A DNA stretch of 64,000 nt from Methylocystis sp. H62 (GTDB lineage Bacteria > Pseudomonadota > Alphaproteobacteria > Rhizobiales > Beijerinckiaceae): positions 1-64,000 of the forward strand of contig NZ_JADNQZ010000049.1 of NCBI RefSeq assembly GCF_015709515.1. Direction: 5' to 3'. Within the stretch, counting starts at the first letter, position 1. The number at the start of each line of letters is the position of its first letter. The translations under genes were made by a program, and so were the position numbers. Below are positions 48,820-57,948 of the stretch, one piece after another. The notes beneath the pieces were generated by a model. The model worked only from the letters and a program-made list of their open reading frames with translations, was not told the DNA's origin and did not search any database.

Positions 48820-50025
48820 ATGCGAGACGACTCCAGAGTGTACAGCCTGCCGCGCTGGCCCGCGATGCGTTGGCTCGTCAACCCGGGGCATGGCGCAACT
48901 CGCGATATCCAAGTGGCGTTGATTGGCGGGTTGTTCGGAACCCTGCCAGTCTTCTTTGGCGGCGTCATCAATACGATTGTCGTGTCGGGAGCGATTGCGG
49001 CGCGCGAACAGACGCTCCCTTTCGTCGCTTGGTTCGTCTTTGAAATCGTGCTCGGAGTCGTGCGTCTGATCGTGCTGAGCATCTCGCGTCGCGAGGCTCT
49101 CGCGCATCGCGAGACGCCGACCGACGTCTATCTCCTGCTTCAGCTTTTCTGGAGCAGCGGCGTCGGTTACGGCGCCTTCATAAGCCTCGCGGGCGGCGAC
49201 TGGGTGTCCGCGACGCTCGCTTGTCTGTCTGGGACCGCCATGGCCGGCGGCATTGGATTTCGCAATTTTGGCGCGCCGCGTCTCGCCGGCGCAATGATCC
49301 TGACGAGCCTCGGCCCGTTTCTGCCGGGCGCCGCCCTCTCTGGCGAACCGTTGCTTTATCTCGTGTTTCTTCAGATTCCCCTCTATCTCGCCGCCATGAT
49401 CGCCGCCGCCTACAGCCTGAATAAAATGCTTATTGCGACGATGCAGGCCGAACGTTTGAACGACCACCGGGCCAAGCATGATGCGCTCACCGGCCTGTCG
49501 AACCGCGTCGGTCTCGCCGCCGCGGTTGACGCGAACCTGAATGACGCGCCGACGCAGGGCGGCGATTTGGCTGTCCTTTTTCTTGATCTCGACAACTTCA
49601 AAGCGGTCAATGACACCTATGGACACGCCGCCGGAGACAGGCTGCTCAAATCGGTCGCGGAGCGCTTGCGCCAATCTCTACGCGCGACCGACGTGGCGGC
49701 GCGGATCGGCGGCGACGAATTCGTGGTGCTCGCCAGGAGTTTGACGAGCGAGCAGGCGGCGGAGCTGAGTCACCGGCTGACCAATTCCATATCGGCGCCT
49801 TACGACCTCGGCGATGGCGCTTGCACGACGATCGGAGTCAGCGTCGGCATCGCTCTGGTGCCGGAACACGGCGCGGACGCCGAGGCGCTTCTCGCGGTGG
49901 CCGACGAAGCGCTTTACGAGGCGAAGGCTCAGCGGCAGGTGAAATTGCTGCACACCCTCGTTAAGGAGGATCAGTCTCGCCGCATGCCTCCCACGGCGCG
50001 CGGCATGAGCCCCAGCACGCGATAG
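48820..50025 (+). CDS. Membrane diguanylate cyclase (GGDEF)
   Basis: The protein has 401 residues. About six membrane segments lie between residues 25 and 205 (first FGTLPVFFGGVINTIVV). The GGDEF domain follows (DALTGLSNRVGLAAAV, LFLDLDNFKAVNDTYGHAAG, ARIGGDEFVVLAR). The active-site motif is intact, and RATD five residues earlier is an inhibitory I-site. There is no EAL domain. It would make cyclic di-GMP with product feedback. Its place between gltB and gltD on the same strand is unusual. Confidence 0.93.
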   Translation: MRDDSRVYSLPRWPAMRWLVNPGHGATRDIQVALIGGLFGTLPVFFGGVINTIVVSGAIAAREQTLPFVAWFVFEIVLGVVRLIVLSISRREALAHRETPTDVYLLLQLFWSSGVGYGAFISLAGGDWVSATLACLSGTAMAGGIGFRNFGAPRLAGAMILTSLGPFLPGAALSGEPLLYLVFLQIPLYLAAMIAAAYSLNKMLIATMQAERLNDHRAKHDALTGLSNRVGLAAAVDANLNDAPTQGGDLAVLFLDLDNFKAVNDTYGHAAGDRLLKSVAERLRQSLRATDVAARIGGDEFVVLARSLTSEQAAELSHRLTNSISAPYDLGDGACTTIGVSVGIALVPEHGADAEALLAVADEALYEAKAQRQVKLLHTLVKEDQSRRMPPTARGMSPSTR

Positions 50026-50228
50026 TGCATGCTGGCGACGGTCGGCTCATAACGCCGAAGCTTCGCGGCTTGACGGCGAGCCCTCGAAAGCGTTTAGAAA
50101 ACATCCAAGATTGCAGCGGCTCAGGGCGCGCGGAGCGGTAGGCGAGTTCGCCTTTCGGCGCGAGACTTCCGCGCCAATGAGAAATGCCGTTGCGGCCGCG
50201 AGGCGCGGCGCGAGAGGTGCGCGATACG

Positions 50229-51647
50229 ATGGGTAAGGTGACCGGGTTTCTCGAGATTGACCGGCATGACCGCAAATATAAGCCGGCGGCCGACCGCATT
50301 CGCCATTATCGCGAATTCGTCATTCCGTTGTCGGACGAGACCACGCGCAGCCAAGCCTCGCGCTGCATGGATTGCGGCATTCCATTTTGCCACAACGGCT
50401 GTCCGGTCAATAATCAGATTCCCGACTGGAATGACCTCGTCTACCATGGCGAGTGGCGGCGCGCGCTCGTCAATCTCCATTCCACCAACAACTTCCCGGA
50501 GTTCACGGGCCGCGTCTGCCCGGCGCCCTGCGAAGCGTCGTGCACGCTGAATCTTCAGGACCAGCCGGTCACCATCAAGACCATCGAATGCGCGATCATC
50601 GATCGCGGCTTCGAGCAGGGCTGGGTGGTTCCAGAGCCTCCCAAGCGCAAAACAGGCAAGAAGATCGCCGTCGTCGGCTCCGGGCCGGCGGGACTTGCGG
50701 CGGCGCAGCAGCTGGCGCGCGCCGGCCATGACGTGCATGTCTACGAGAAGCAAGCAAAGGCTGGCGGCCTGCTGCGCTACGGCATTCCCGACTTCAAGAT
50801 GGAGAAGCACCTCATCGACCGTCGCGTTCAGCAGATGGAGGCGGAAGGGGCGGTGTTTCACTGCGGCGTTCATGTCGGCGTCGATCTGTCCGCCGACGCG
50901 CTGGTCGCGGGCCATGACGCCGTTGTCCTCGCTGGCGGCGCCGAACAGCCGCGCGATCTGTCGATCCCGGGCCGCGAATTGCGCGGGGTTCACTTCGCGA
51001 TGGATTTTCTGCCGCAGCAAAATCGCCGGGTCTCGGGCGAGCCGCTCTCGACCAACGAGCCGATCCTCGCCACCGGCAAACATGTCGTGGTCATCGGCGG
51101 CGGCGACACCGGCTCGGACTGCATCGGCACCTCGGTGCGCCAGGGGGCGCTTTCGGTCACCCAGCTCGAAATCATGCCGCTTCCCCCCGAGAAGGAAAAC
51201 AAGCTGCAGACGTGGCCCGACTGGCCGCTGAAGCTGCGCACGTCCTCCTCACACGACGAGGGGTCGTCGCGCGAATTTTCGGTGCTGACGCGCGAATTCG
51301 AAGGCGCGGAAGGCGCGGTGAAGGCGCTGCGCTGCGTGCGCGTCGACGGGAAAATGCAGGAGGAGCCCGGGAGCGACTTCAGGCTTAAGGCCGATCTCGT
51401 GCTTCTTGCGATGGGCTTTGTGTCGCCGGTGCGCGAAGGCCTGCTCGAAACGCTCGGGGTTGATCTCGATTCGCGCGGCAATGTCGCAGCGGACACGCGC
51501 GCCTATCAGGCGTCTCGGGAGAAGGTCTTCGCCTGCGGAGACATGCGGCGCGGACAATCGCTCGTCGTCTGGGCCATTCGCGAGGGACGCCAATGCGCCC
51601 ACTCAGTGGACGAATTCCTGATGGGCGAAACCAATCTGCCAAGGTGA
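50229..51647 (+). CDS. gltD: Glutamate synthase, small subunit
   Basis: The protein has 472 residues from the ATG at 50229; the longer frame upstream is not conserved. The N-terminal iron-sulfur region has [17 protein letters not shown] and [11 protein letters not shown]. The FAD site is [20 protein letters not shown] and the NADPH site [14 protein letters not shown]. The C-terminal FAD block is [16 protein letters not shown]. It passes electrons from NADPH to GltB. The next small gene starts seven bases after its stop. Confidence 0.96.
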   Translation: MGKVTGFLEIDRHDRKYKPAADRIRHYREFVIPLSDETTRSQASRCMDCGIPFCHNGCPVNNQIPDWNDLVYHGEWRRALVNLHSTNNFPEFTGRVCPAPCEASCTLNLQDQPVTIKTIECAIIDRGFEQGWVVPEPPKRKTGKKIAVVGSGPAGLAAAQQLARAGHDVHVYEKQAKAGGLLRYGIPDFKMEKHLIDRRVQQMEAEGAVFHCGVHVGVDLSADALVAGHDAVVLAGGAEQPRDLSIPGRELRGVHFAMDFLPQQNRRVSGEPLSTNEPILATGKHVVVIGGGDTGSDCIGTSVRQGALSVTQLEIMPLPPEKENKLQTWPDWPLKLRTSSSHDEGSSREFSVLTREFEGAEGAVKALRCVRVDGKMQEEPGSDFRLKADLVLLAMGFVSPVREGLLETLGVDLDSRGNVAADTRAYQASREKVFACGDMRRGQSLVVWAIREGRQCAHSVDEFLMGETNLPR

Positions 51648-51653
51648 GAGTAA

Positions 51654-51863
51654 ATGGTCAGTGAAAAGCTAAATCTCTGGTATTGTGATACCTTCGTCAG
51701 CACGCCCTGGCAGTTTTACCTTCTCATCGTCCCGCTCATAGGGGCCTTCTTCTATGGCCGCGGGAAATACAAGCTCGCCTGGTCTCTGATCGGCGTTTGG
51801 CTCGTCATCCAATTGATCTTTTCGGCGCTCACCAATCTCGTGTTCACGTGCTCGCTCGAATAG
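51654..51863 (+). CDS. Small two-pass membrane protein
   Basis: The protein has 69 residues starting six bases after gltD, with a GAGAG-type ribosome site. Two membrane segments (FYLLIVPLIGAFFYG and SLIGVWLVIQLIFSALTNLV) are joined by a basic loop (RGKYKLAW). No family is recognised. It is followed by a strong terminator, so it is the last gene of the gltD transcript. Confidence 0.65.
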   Translation: MVSEKLNLWYCDTFVSTPWQFYLLIVPLIGAFFYGRGKYKLAWSLIGVWLVIQLIFSALTNLVFTCSLE

Positions 51864-51874
51864 GGCGCAAATGA

Positions 51875-51906
51875 AAAGGCCCCGGCAAACCGGGGCCTTT
51901 CGTTTG
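51875..51906 (+). terminator. Rho-independent terminator
   Basis: A perfect 11-pair stem AAAGGCCCCGG / CCGGGGCCTTT with a CAAA loop, followed by CGTTTG. It works in both directions and separates the gltD unit from the convergent L,D-transpeptidase gene. Confidence 0.92.
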
Positions 51907-51919
51907 ACAGAGAGCCGGC

Positions 51920-52648
51920 TTACAGCACGACGACCGTGGCGCCCACCTTCACGCGGCTGAACAGATCGGTCACGTCATTGTTCAGCATGCGGATGCAGCC
52001 CGACGAAACCGCCTGTCCGATCGTCCAGGGCTCGTTCGAGCCGTGGATACGGAACATCGTGTCGCGATTGCCCGAGAAAAGATACATGGCGCGCGCGCCG
52101 AGCGGGTTGTCCTCGCCGCCAGTCATGTGGCGCGGCAGATCGGGACGGCGCTTCAACATCGCCACCGGAGGCGTCCAATCCGGCCATGCTTCCTTGCGGC
52201 CGATGTGCGTCCGGCCTTTCCAGGTGAAGCCCTGGCGGCCGACGCCGACGCCGTAGCGCACGGCCTGTCCATTCGGCATCGACAGATAGAGATAGCGGTT
52301 GTTTGTGTCGACGGTGATGGTGCCAGGACGCTCATTGGTCGGGTCCTGCACGATCTCGCGCGTCGTGGTCGGATATTCGCGCGCGAGCCGCGCGTCTTCC
52401 TGGTCCCCGTAATAGGCCTGCGGGTCCTGCGCAGCGTAATTGGCCTGCTGATCCTGGCCGCCATAGTAAGCTTGCTGCTCACGCGCGTCATAGTAGGACG
52501 CGGTCATCTCCTGCGCGCCCGCCCGAGGATCAAACAGCGCCATGAAGGAGTTTTCCTGAGCGCTGACGGCGGAAGACGAAAGTCCCGCAAAAGCTGTGAC
52601 GGCGGCGACCTTCAGAAAGCGGCTGGCGGTGAATTCACGGCGGGACAT
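51920..52648 (-). CDS. L,D-transpeptidase (YkuD domain), exported
   Basis: The protein has 242 residues from the ATG at 52648, with GGAG eight bases before it. The N-terminus (MSRREFTASRFLKVAAVTAF) has a twin-arginine-like motif and a hydrophobic signal. A Tyr/Gln/Asp-rich linker with repeated QAYYG units follows. The YkuD domain contains TITVDTNNRYLYLSM, FRIHGSNEPWTIG and the catalytic SSGCIRMLNNDV. It would form 3-3 peptidoglycan crosslinks or attach proteins in the periplasm. Confidence 0.93.
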   Translation of the reverse strand: MSRREFTASRFLKVAAVTAFAGLSSSAVSAQENSFMALFDPRAGAQEMTASYYDAREQQAYYGGQDQQANYAAQDPQAYYGDQEDARLAREYPTTTREIVQDPTNERPGTITVDTNNRYLYLSMPNGQAVRYGVGVGRQGFTWKGRTHIGRKEAWPDWTPPVAMLKRRPDLPRHMTGGEDNPLGARAMYLFSGNRDTMFRIHGSNEPWTIGQAVSSGCIRMLNNDVTDLFSRVKVGATVVVL

Positions 52649-52730
52649 GACGGCGGCTCCACAATTTCTCTGTCGTGCAGAGAGAATGCAGAACCCCCGA
52701 AAAGCGTTCCGTGCGCGAACGCACAAATCG

Positions 52731-54047
52731 TTAGCGCGGCTGAGAAGGCGCGTTCGCCGCCGGGCGCCAGCTGTAGTCGTCGGCGCGATTGCTGCGCGGA
52801 TTTTGGTCCCCGCCCTCGACGAAAACATGCCGCGCGAGCGCCTGCGCGGGCGTGCCGGCGTCCGCCGCCGCTTTGCCGGCCGGGGTTCGCCTGGCGAGCT
52901 CTGTCGCCGCTCCGGCGCCCGTCAGTTGCTGCGTCGGGCCGACGGCAGGTCGTTCGGGTAAGCTCGGCGCCGCCGACGGCCCGCCGACGGGCGAGCGGAA
53001 TACGATCGGCTGACCGTCCGCTGGGGCCGCCGCCACTGGTTGCTGGGGCGCAGTCGCGCCCGCCGACTCAGGCTGGGGAGTCGCCGGCGCGCCAGCGACG
53101 GGCGCCTGCTGGCGAGAGGCGTCGTAATATTTCTTGATCTCGCCTTCGACGAAATGGGCGACGCTGCGCGCGCCGGCATCGGTGAAGTGCACGCCGTCCG
53201 CGGAGCGCAGCTTAACGATCTGGCCGTTGATGTCCGGCCCGAAAGCGCTGTACTGCCCATGTTCGTCGGTCATCGCGTCCCAGAGATCGACATAGGGAAC
53301 ATTGGCGTGCGCCGCGCGCGCCTTAAAGATTTCATTGAGCTGCGCCATGTCGGCGGACAGCCGCTCGTTCTTCATGACCGGCAGACCGACCCAAATGACC
53401 GGAATATTCTTTTCCTTGAAAGCCGCGATCACCGCATCGACCCGCGCTGCGTAGATTTCGCGCCATCGCGGCGACAGCGGCTCGATTGATTCTTGACCCA
53501 GCTGGATCGCTTGACGATCATTGCTGCCGAGCATGACGACGGCGACATTGATTTTCTGCGGGTCGGCGGCGATCTCTTTCGCCGCCTTGGGCCAATCGTA
53601 GAAGTCTTCGCGCACGAGACCGCTGCTTTCCCGGCCTTTTCGAAGGATGGCGACGTCGGGGCGATCCGAAAACCCGTCTTTCAGGCCGTTTGCGAGAAGC
53701 AGTCCCAGAGTGTCGCCAATCGTCGCGACAACGAATGTTGGCTGGGTGACGGTCGTGTTCTGAGCCTGGTCCGGGGCGGCGCCGTCCGTACGCTTCGCCG
53801 CGCGTCGCGGATTGTCCGTCTGGCCGTGCCAGTATGTCGGGGCGCGATTCTCGCGGTGCGGCATAATCCGTCGCACTCTCGGCTCGCCACGAGGCGCCCA
53901 ACCATGCTGCGGATGGCCGCCAAAGATGCCGCCAAAAAATTCCGTAAAGGGGTCCTGCGCGAAGGACGCGCCGGGCGTCGCGCTCGTCAACAATGCGCCA
54001 AGAAAGAGCGCCATAACACGGCGCAGGGTCTGTACGCTCCTAGACAT
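52731..54047 (-). CDS. SGNH/GDSL-like hydrolase (DUF459), nucleophile Ser replaced by Thr
   Basis: About 438 residues from the ATG at 54047; ATGs at 54056 and 54083 are alternatives. A signal peptide runs to about AQDP. The SGNH fold is clear from VVMLGSNDRQ (block III), the ESSGLVREDFYDWP stretch, and DGVHFTDAGAR (catalytic Asp/His). Block I reads IGDTLG where the family has GDSL. The tail is Pro/Ala-rich. DUF459 members are periplasmic and may act on peptidoglycan or glycans. A TATAAT lies seven bases upstream of the chosen start, suggesting a leaderless message. Confidence 0.8.
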   Translation of the reverse strand: MSRSVQTLRRVMALFLGALLTSATPGASFAQDPFTEFFGGIFGGHPQHGWAPRGEPRVRRIMPHRENRAPTYWHGQTDNPRRAAKRTDGAAPDQAQNTTVTQPTFVVATIGDTLGLLLANGLKDGFSDRPDVAILRKGRESSGLVREDFYDWPKAAKEIAADPQKINVAVVMLGSNDRQAIQLGQESIEPLSPRWREIYAARVDAVIAAFKEKNIPVIWVGLPVMKNERLSADMAQLNEIFKARAAHANVPYVDLWDAMTDEHGQYSAFGPDINGQIVKLRSADGVHFTDAGARSVAHFVEGEIKKYYDASRQQAPVAGAPATPQPESAGATAPQQPVAAAPADGQPIVFRSPVGGPSAAPSLPERPAVGPTQQLTGAGAATELARRTPAGKAAADAGTPAQALARHVFVEGGDQNPRSNRADDYSWRPAANAPSQPR

Positions 54048-54054
54048 GGACGCC

Positions 54055-54060
54055 ATTATA
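54055..54060 (-). promoter_or_regulatory. Possible -10 element (TATAAT) of the SGNH gene
   Basis: The minus strand reads TATAAT with ATGCCA (four of six to TTGACA) 17 bases upstream. Transcription would begin at or next to the ATG at 54047. Confidence 0.35.
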
Positions 54061-54186
54061 GCGCGTCCCGAACGTCTTGGCATCCTTGTTACGATTCTTC
54101 GCTAAATAGTGTGCCGCATAGCCTTGACGCATGGAGCGGTTTTGGCGTCAATCGTCAGCAATCGAGCGGGATTTAGGAGAAGCGAG

Positions 54187-54663
54187 ATGCGGCGCCGTAA
54201 CCGGAGGTCTGGCGAAGTTTGGACGCGAGCCGCTGCGGCGGCGCTTTTCGCGCTTGCTGCGGCCACGGCGGCCGCCCAGCCGGCGCGCGAGGAAAACCCG
54301 CCGGCGGAATTTCGAATTCTGCCTTACTCAGGACTGACGCCCTACTGCGTCGATCCGACGATTCTCAACGAAGTCGTCAAGGGTTTTGCTGCAAGAGAAG
54401 CCTGGTTCTGGAATTCGCCTCTGGTCATTGTGGCCTTTGACGGCGTCGAGGACATCGGCGCCCGCAACAACGGCCTGAGCTATATTCCCCGTCGCTATTG
54501 TCGCGCACTGGGGCTTTTTAACGACGGCGTGAGGCGCGAGGTCGTCTATAATATCGGAGAATCCTTGGGCTTCATCGGCGCGGGACCTGGCGTGACATGG
54601 TGCGTCGTCGGGCTCGACCGTAATCATGCCTTCAGTCCGAATTGTCGAGCCGCAGGGCCTTAG
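54187..54663 (+). CDS. Secreted hypothetical protein
   Basis: About 158 residues from the ATG at 54187, chosen because GGAG lies seven bases before it. The signal peptide (AAAAALFALAAATAAAQP) is followed by a globular domain with four cysteines (PYCVDP, RRYCRALGLF, TWCVVGLD, SPNCRAAGP), likely two disulfides. Blocks AREAWFWNSPLVIVAFDGV and NIGESLGFIGAGPGV recur in many uncharacterised alphaproteobacterial proteins. It is just upstream of an RNase T2 gene on the same strand. Confidence 0.7.
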   Translation: MRRRNRRSGEVWTRAAAAALFALAAATAAAQPAREENPPAEFRILPYSGLTPYCVDPTILNEVVKGFAAREAWFWNSPLVIVAFDGVEDIGARNNGLSYIPRRYCRALGLFNDGVRREVVYNIGESLGFIGAGPGVTWCVVGLDRNHAFSPNCRAAGP

Positions 54664-54687
54664 CGTCCTTTTGCAGAGTCGTTTGAA

Positions 54688-55395
54688 ATGAGAAGAGTTT
54701 TCGTTCGTTGCGCCGCATGGGCGCTCATTGTTGGCGTGCTGGCGTCGGGCGGATTTTTCGGCGCTGTCGCGAAGGAAGGCGACTGCACGGGAGAGGATTG
54801 CGCCACTCGCGCAGCCTCGCGGTCCGGCGCGGCGCGCGACTTCGACTTTTACGTGCTGGCGCTCAGCTGGTCTCCAGGATTTTGCGAAAGCGTCGAGGGC
54901 GCGCGCGACCAGTGCGAGCCGGGAAAGGGACTTGGCTTCGTCGTTCACGGGCTCTGGCCGCAATATGAAAGCGGCGTCCCGAACGGATGTCCGGGCGCGC
55001 CTTCCCCATCGCGCGTCGCGCTCGAAAAAGCGGCAGGCTTGTTTCCCGACGAGCGGCTGGCGCGCTACGAGTGGCGCAAGCATGGAGTCTGCAGCGGCAA
55101 AAGCCCGAGCGACTATTTCGCCGACGTGGCGCGCGCCCACGCCGCCGTGGCCATCCCGCCGCTTTTCGTCAAACCTGCCCGCGACCAGACCTTTACGCCG
55201 ATCGACGTCGAGCGCGCCTTCTATGAAGCCAATCCACGGCTGCGGCCCGGCATGATGGCCGTGTCGTGCCGGCGGGGCGTCATGGACGGCGTGCGCATCT
55301 GCCTGTCCAAGGACCTGCGCGAGTTTCGCGCCTGTCCTGCCGTTGCGCAGCGCGGTTGCCACGTTCGAGAAATCAGCGCGCCCGCGCCGCTGTAG
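54688..55395 (+). CDS. Secreted ribonuclease T2
   Basis: The protein has 235 residues with a signal peptide (ALIVGVLASGGFFGAVA). Both catalytic segments are present: GFVVHGLWPQYESG (CAS I) and YEWRKHGVCSGK (CAS II), each with its histidine. Several cysteines (SPGFCESV, DQCEPG, GCPGAP) should form disulfides. It would degrade single-stranded RNA in the periplasm or outside the cell. It ends six bases before rlmJ starts. Confidence 0.93.
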   Translation: MRRVFVRCAAWALIVGVLASGGFFGAVAKEGDCTGEDCATRAASRSGAARDFDFYVLALSWSPGFCESVEGARDQCEPGKGLGFVVHGLWPQYESGVPNGCPGAPSPSRVALEKAAGLFPDERLARYEWRKHGVCSGKSPSDYFADVARAHAAVAIPPLFVKPARDQTFTPIDVERAFYEANPRLRPGMMAVSCRRGVMDGVRICLSKDLREFRACPAVAQRGCHVREISAPAPL

Positions 55396-55400
55396 CGCCT

Positions 55401-56246
55401 ATGAACTATCGCCACGGGTTTCACGCCGGCAATTTCGCCGACGTCTTTAAACATGCGCTGCTTGTGCGCCTCTTGGCCTATCTGAGACGCAAGGAAACGC
55501 CATTTCGCGTGATCGAGACGCACGCAGGAGAGGGCGCCTATGATCTTTCAGCGGAGGAGGCGGCGCGCACGCTCGAGTGGCGCGGCGGCGTTGGACGTCT
55601 CGCCGATCTCTCCGGCGCGAGCGCCGAAGTTCGCGCGCTGCTTGCGCCCTACATCGATTGTCTCGGGCCGCGCGACCACGAGGGAAAGCCCGCGCTCTAT
55701 CCAGGTTCGCCGTCGATCGCGCAGAAACTGATGCGCCCGCAGGACCGCGCGATTTTCTGCGAGCTGCGGCCCGACGCCTTCGCTGCGCTGCGTCGCCGGT
55801 TCGCACGCGACGAGCGCATTAAGGCGATTCATATCGACGGCTATTTGGGGCTTGGCGCTTATGTTCCGCCCAAGGAGCGGCGCGGGATCGCGTTGATTGA
55901 TCCGCCTTTCGAGCGCGAGGACGAGTTCGAGGCTGCTTTTGACGCCTTCAATAAATCATATGCAAAGTGGAATTCTGGAATTTACGCGCTGTGGCATCCC
56001 GCAAAGAGCGATCGCGACATTCGAAAATTCCACAACAGGCTGAGGGAAAGCGGCATACGGCGCATCCTGCAGCTTTCATTGAGCATTGGCGGAGACGGTG
56101 AGGGGTTGCGCAGCTGCGGAATGGCGGTCGTCAATCCGCCATTCGTGTTCGAAGCAGAGGCGCGCACGCTCCTTGCCTTCCTCGCTGCGCGGATGGCGCA
56201 AGCCGAAGGCGCTGGCTGCGAGATTGCGTGGCTCGCAGGCGAATGA
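55401..56246 (+). CDS. rlmJ: 23S rRNA (adenine-2030-N6)-methyltransferase
   Basis: The protein has 281 residues from the ATG at 55401. It begins with the family's MNYRHGFHAGNFADVFKHAL. Further blocks are VIETHAGEGAYDL (SAM site), CELRPDAFAALRRRF, and the catalytic LIDPPFE. It methylates A2030 of 23S rRNA before ribosome assembly. It directly follows the RNase T2 gene. Confidence 0.95.
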   Translation: MNYRHGFHAGNFADVFKHALLVRLLAYLRRKETPFRVIETHAGEGAYDLSAEEAARTLEWRGGVGRLADLSGASAEVRALLAPYIDCLGPRDHEGKPALYPGSPSIAQKLMRPQDRAIFCELRPDAFAALRRRFARDERIKAIHIDGYLGLGAYVPPKERRGIALIDPPFEREDEFEAAFDAFNKSYAKWNSGIYALWHPAKSDRDIRKFHNRLRESGIRRILQLSLSIGGDGEGLRSCGMAVVNPPFVFEAEARTLLAFLAARMAQAEGAGCEIAWLAGE

Positions 56247-56320
56247 GCCGATCAACTTTTCCGAGCCGACTTTGGCCGGCCTTGGAAGAGTAACTCGAAC
56301 TCAGGAGCGTAGTGTCGCGC

Positions 56321-56557
56321 TCACCAGCGGCGGCGCCAATACCGACGCCGAGCTCGCCGCCAGTATCGACGGCGGCGCCACCAGCTTTTTTCGATCGTTG
56401 CGTTTTCCATGTCTTCGGGCGTGGCGACGCCGAGTTCGGGGCGCGCGGGAGTCAACCCTTCTTGCGGCGCCAGCCCAGGAAGCGCCTGCGCTTGCGACAC
56501 GACGACAGTCGCGCCAAGGCCGGCGAGCAGCGCCGTAATGAATGTGCGTCGTTCCAT
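56321..56557 (-). CDS. Small exported Arg/Trp/Tyr-rich protein
   Basis: The protein has 78 residues from the ATG at 56557, with a GGAG-type site. A signal (MERRTFITALLAGLGATVVV) starts it. A short acidic middle part (GVATPEDMENATIEK) follows, then a tail of SWWRRRRYWRRARRRYWRRR made almost only of Arg, Trp and Tyr. Several related small proteins occur in this group of bacteria, some misannotated as protamine-like. Nucleic-acid, polyphosphate or membrane binding would suit the composition, but no function is known. Confidence 0.7.
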   Translation of the reverse strand: MERRTFITALLAGLGATVVVSQAQALPGLAPQEGLTPARPELGVATPEDMENATIEKSWWRRRRYWRRARRRYWRRRW

Positions 56558-56728
56558 TTTAACTTCTCCCTGCCAGCAGGACTCAAACTGCTGCGCCGTC
56601 ATGCATGTCGGTCTTTCGACATCTGGCCCAATATGCGCGCTTATCAAGTCCATCTGGCGGAGCCGTAAAGGTTCACGGGCGCGCTACGGCGCCGTTGTGG
56701 GTTTCCTGCACGGATGATAGGAGCGGCC

Positions 56729-57325
56729 ATGCTCATCTTGCGTTATTCTCCCGCTTCGCCCTACGCCCGAAAGATCCGAATCGCCGCCGAATTGCTCGGC
56801 TTGTCGGAAAGGATCGAAATCGCCCCCGCCGATGCGGCCGATCCCGCCGACAGTCTGCGGCGCCAGAACCCGCTCGGCAAAATCCCGACGTTGGTTTTGG
56901 AGGACGGCTCAGCGCTCTATGACAGTCGCGTCATCGCCGAATATCTGGATCATCTCGCCGGCGGCGGGCGGATCATTCCGACCGAGCCGACGGCGCGCTT
57001 CGCGGCCCTGCGGCTGCAAGCGCTCGGCGACGGGATCAACGACGCCGCTCTATTGATCCGCTATGAAACGTTCAATCGCCCGGAAGCCATACGCTACGAT
57101 GCGGCGATCGCGCTTCAGCAAGGCAAAATCGATCGGGCGCTCGGCGCGCTCGACGCCGCCCCCCCGACCGGTTCGGTCGACATCGGCCATATCGCGGTCG
57201 CCTGTGCGCTTGGCTATCTTGATTTGCGTTTCTCTGGCGCATGGCGAAAGAACCACCAGCGTCTCGTCTCGTGGTTTAAGGAATTTGCGCACGCCGTCCC
57301 CGCCTTCGACGCGACGAAGGTCTAA
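56729..57325 (+). CDS. Glutathione S-transferase family protein
   Basis: The protein has 198 residues; the ATG at 56729 has AGGAG five bases before it. The thioredoxin-fold domain has LRYSPASPYARKIRIAAELL (active-site Ser near residue 7-10), NPLGKIPTLVLEDGSALYDS and RVIAEYLDHLAG. The C-terminal helical domain ends VSWFKEFAHAVPAF. It may conjugate glutathione to toxic compounds; the substrate is unknown. Confidence 0.9.
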   Translation: MLILRYSPASPYARKIRIAAELLGLSERIEIAPADAADPADSLRRQNPLGKIPTLVLEDGSALYDSRVIAEYLDHLAGGGRIIPTEPTARFAALRLQALGDGINDAALLIRYETFNRPEAIRYDAAIALQQGKIDRALGALDAAPPTGSVDIGHIAVACALGYLDLRFSGAWRKNHQRLVSWFKEFAHAVPAFDATKV

Positions 57326-57390
57326 TTCGGCCCTAGCGCATATGGCGCCGGTCCGGGAGATCTGCTCTGCCAAAAAGCGAAACTGTCAGC

Positions 57391-57741
57391 CTATTTGCTG
57401 GCGATTTCGCTTGGAGGCTTCCAGTCGCCTCCGGCCGAGGGACCAGTCTGTGCGGCCGGGATGCGCAGGCGTTGACCCGGCTGGATTTTGTCGGGATCCG
57501 TCAGCATCGGCCGATTGGCCTCGAAGATCTCCATATATTTGGCGCCCTTGCCGGCGCCGTAATGCGCTTCGGCGATCTTCCACAGCGTGTCGCCAGGCTT
57601 CACGACGTAGAAGGTCTCTGTCGAGGACGCCCCTGCGGCCGCGGATTCGTCGGCCTTAGGGGTAGCCGCGGCCGTTTTCTTGAGCGCGTCTGGGGCAGGC
57701 CCCGGTTTGCCTTTTCCGGTCAGAAAATCCAAAAGTCCCAT
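57391..57741 (-). CDS. LysM-domain protein
   Basis: The protein has 116 residues from the ATG at 57741, with GGAG nine bases upstream. The short N-terminus ([14 protein letters not shown]) is followed by an Ala/Lys-rich linker. One LysM domain is at about residues 43-95: [19 protein letters not shown], then [17 protein letters not shown]. LysM domains bind N-acetylglucosamine polymers. No signal peptide is clear, and it resembles the cytoplasmic YgaU/KbpA C-terminal half. Confidence 0.85.
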   Translation of the reverse strand: MGLLDFLTGKGKPGPAPDALKKTAAATPKADESAAAGASSTETFYVVKPGDTLWKIAEAHYGAGKGAKYMEIFEANRPMLTDPDKIQPGQRLRIPAAQTGPSAGGDWKPPSEIASK

Positions 57742-57948
57742 GCTGGAGTCTCCTTCGTAGGTCCGGCCATTCACGCCGGATGCGACTGATCTATTGTAGC
57801 GCTCCGCTCGCAACTCGCGAGTGTAGGCGTGTCCGAAAGGCAGCGCCAGGGTGCCGCTTCCGGGCAATCGTCGCCGGCGGGCGGCAGGTTCTGGCGCGAA
57901 GGCGCGCACCGTCTCGCGGAACCGCGGAAAATCTCTTATACCCGTGCG

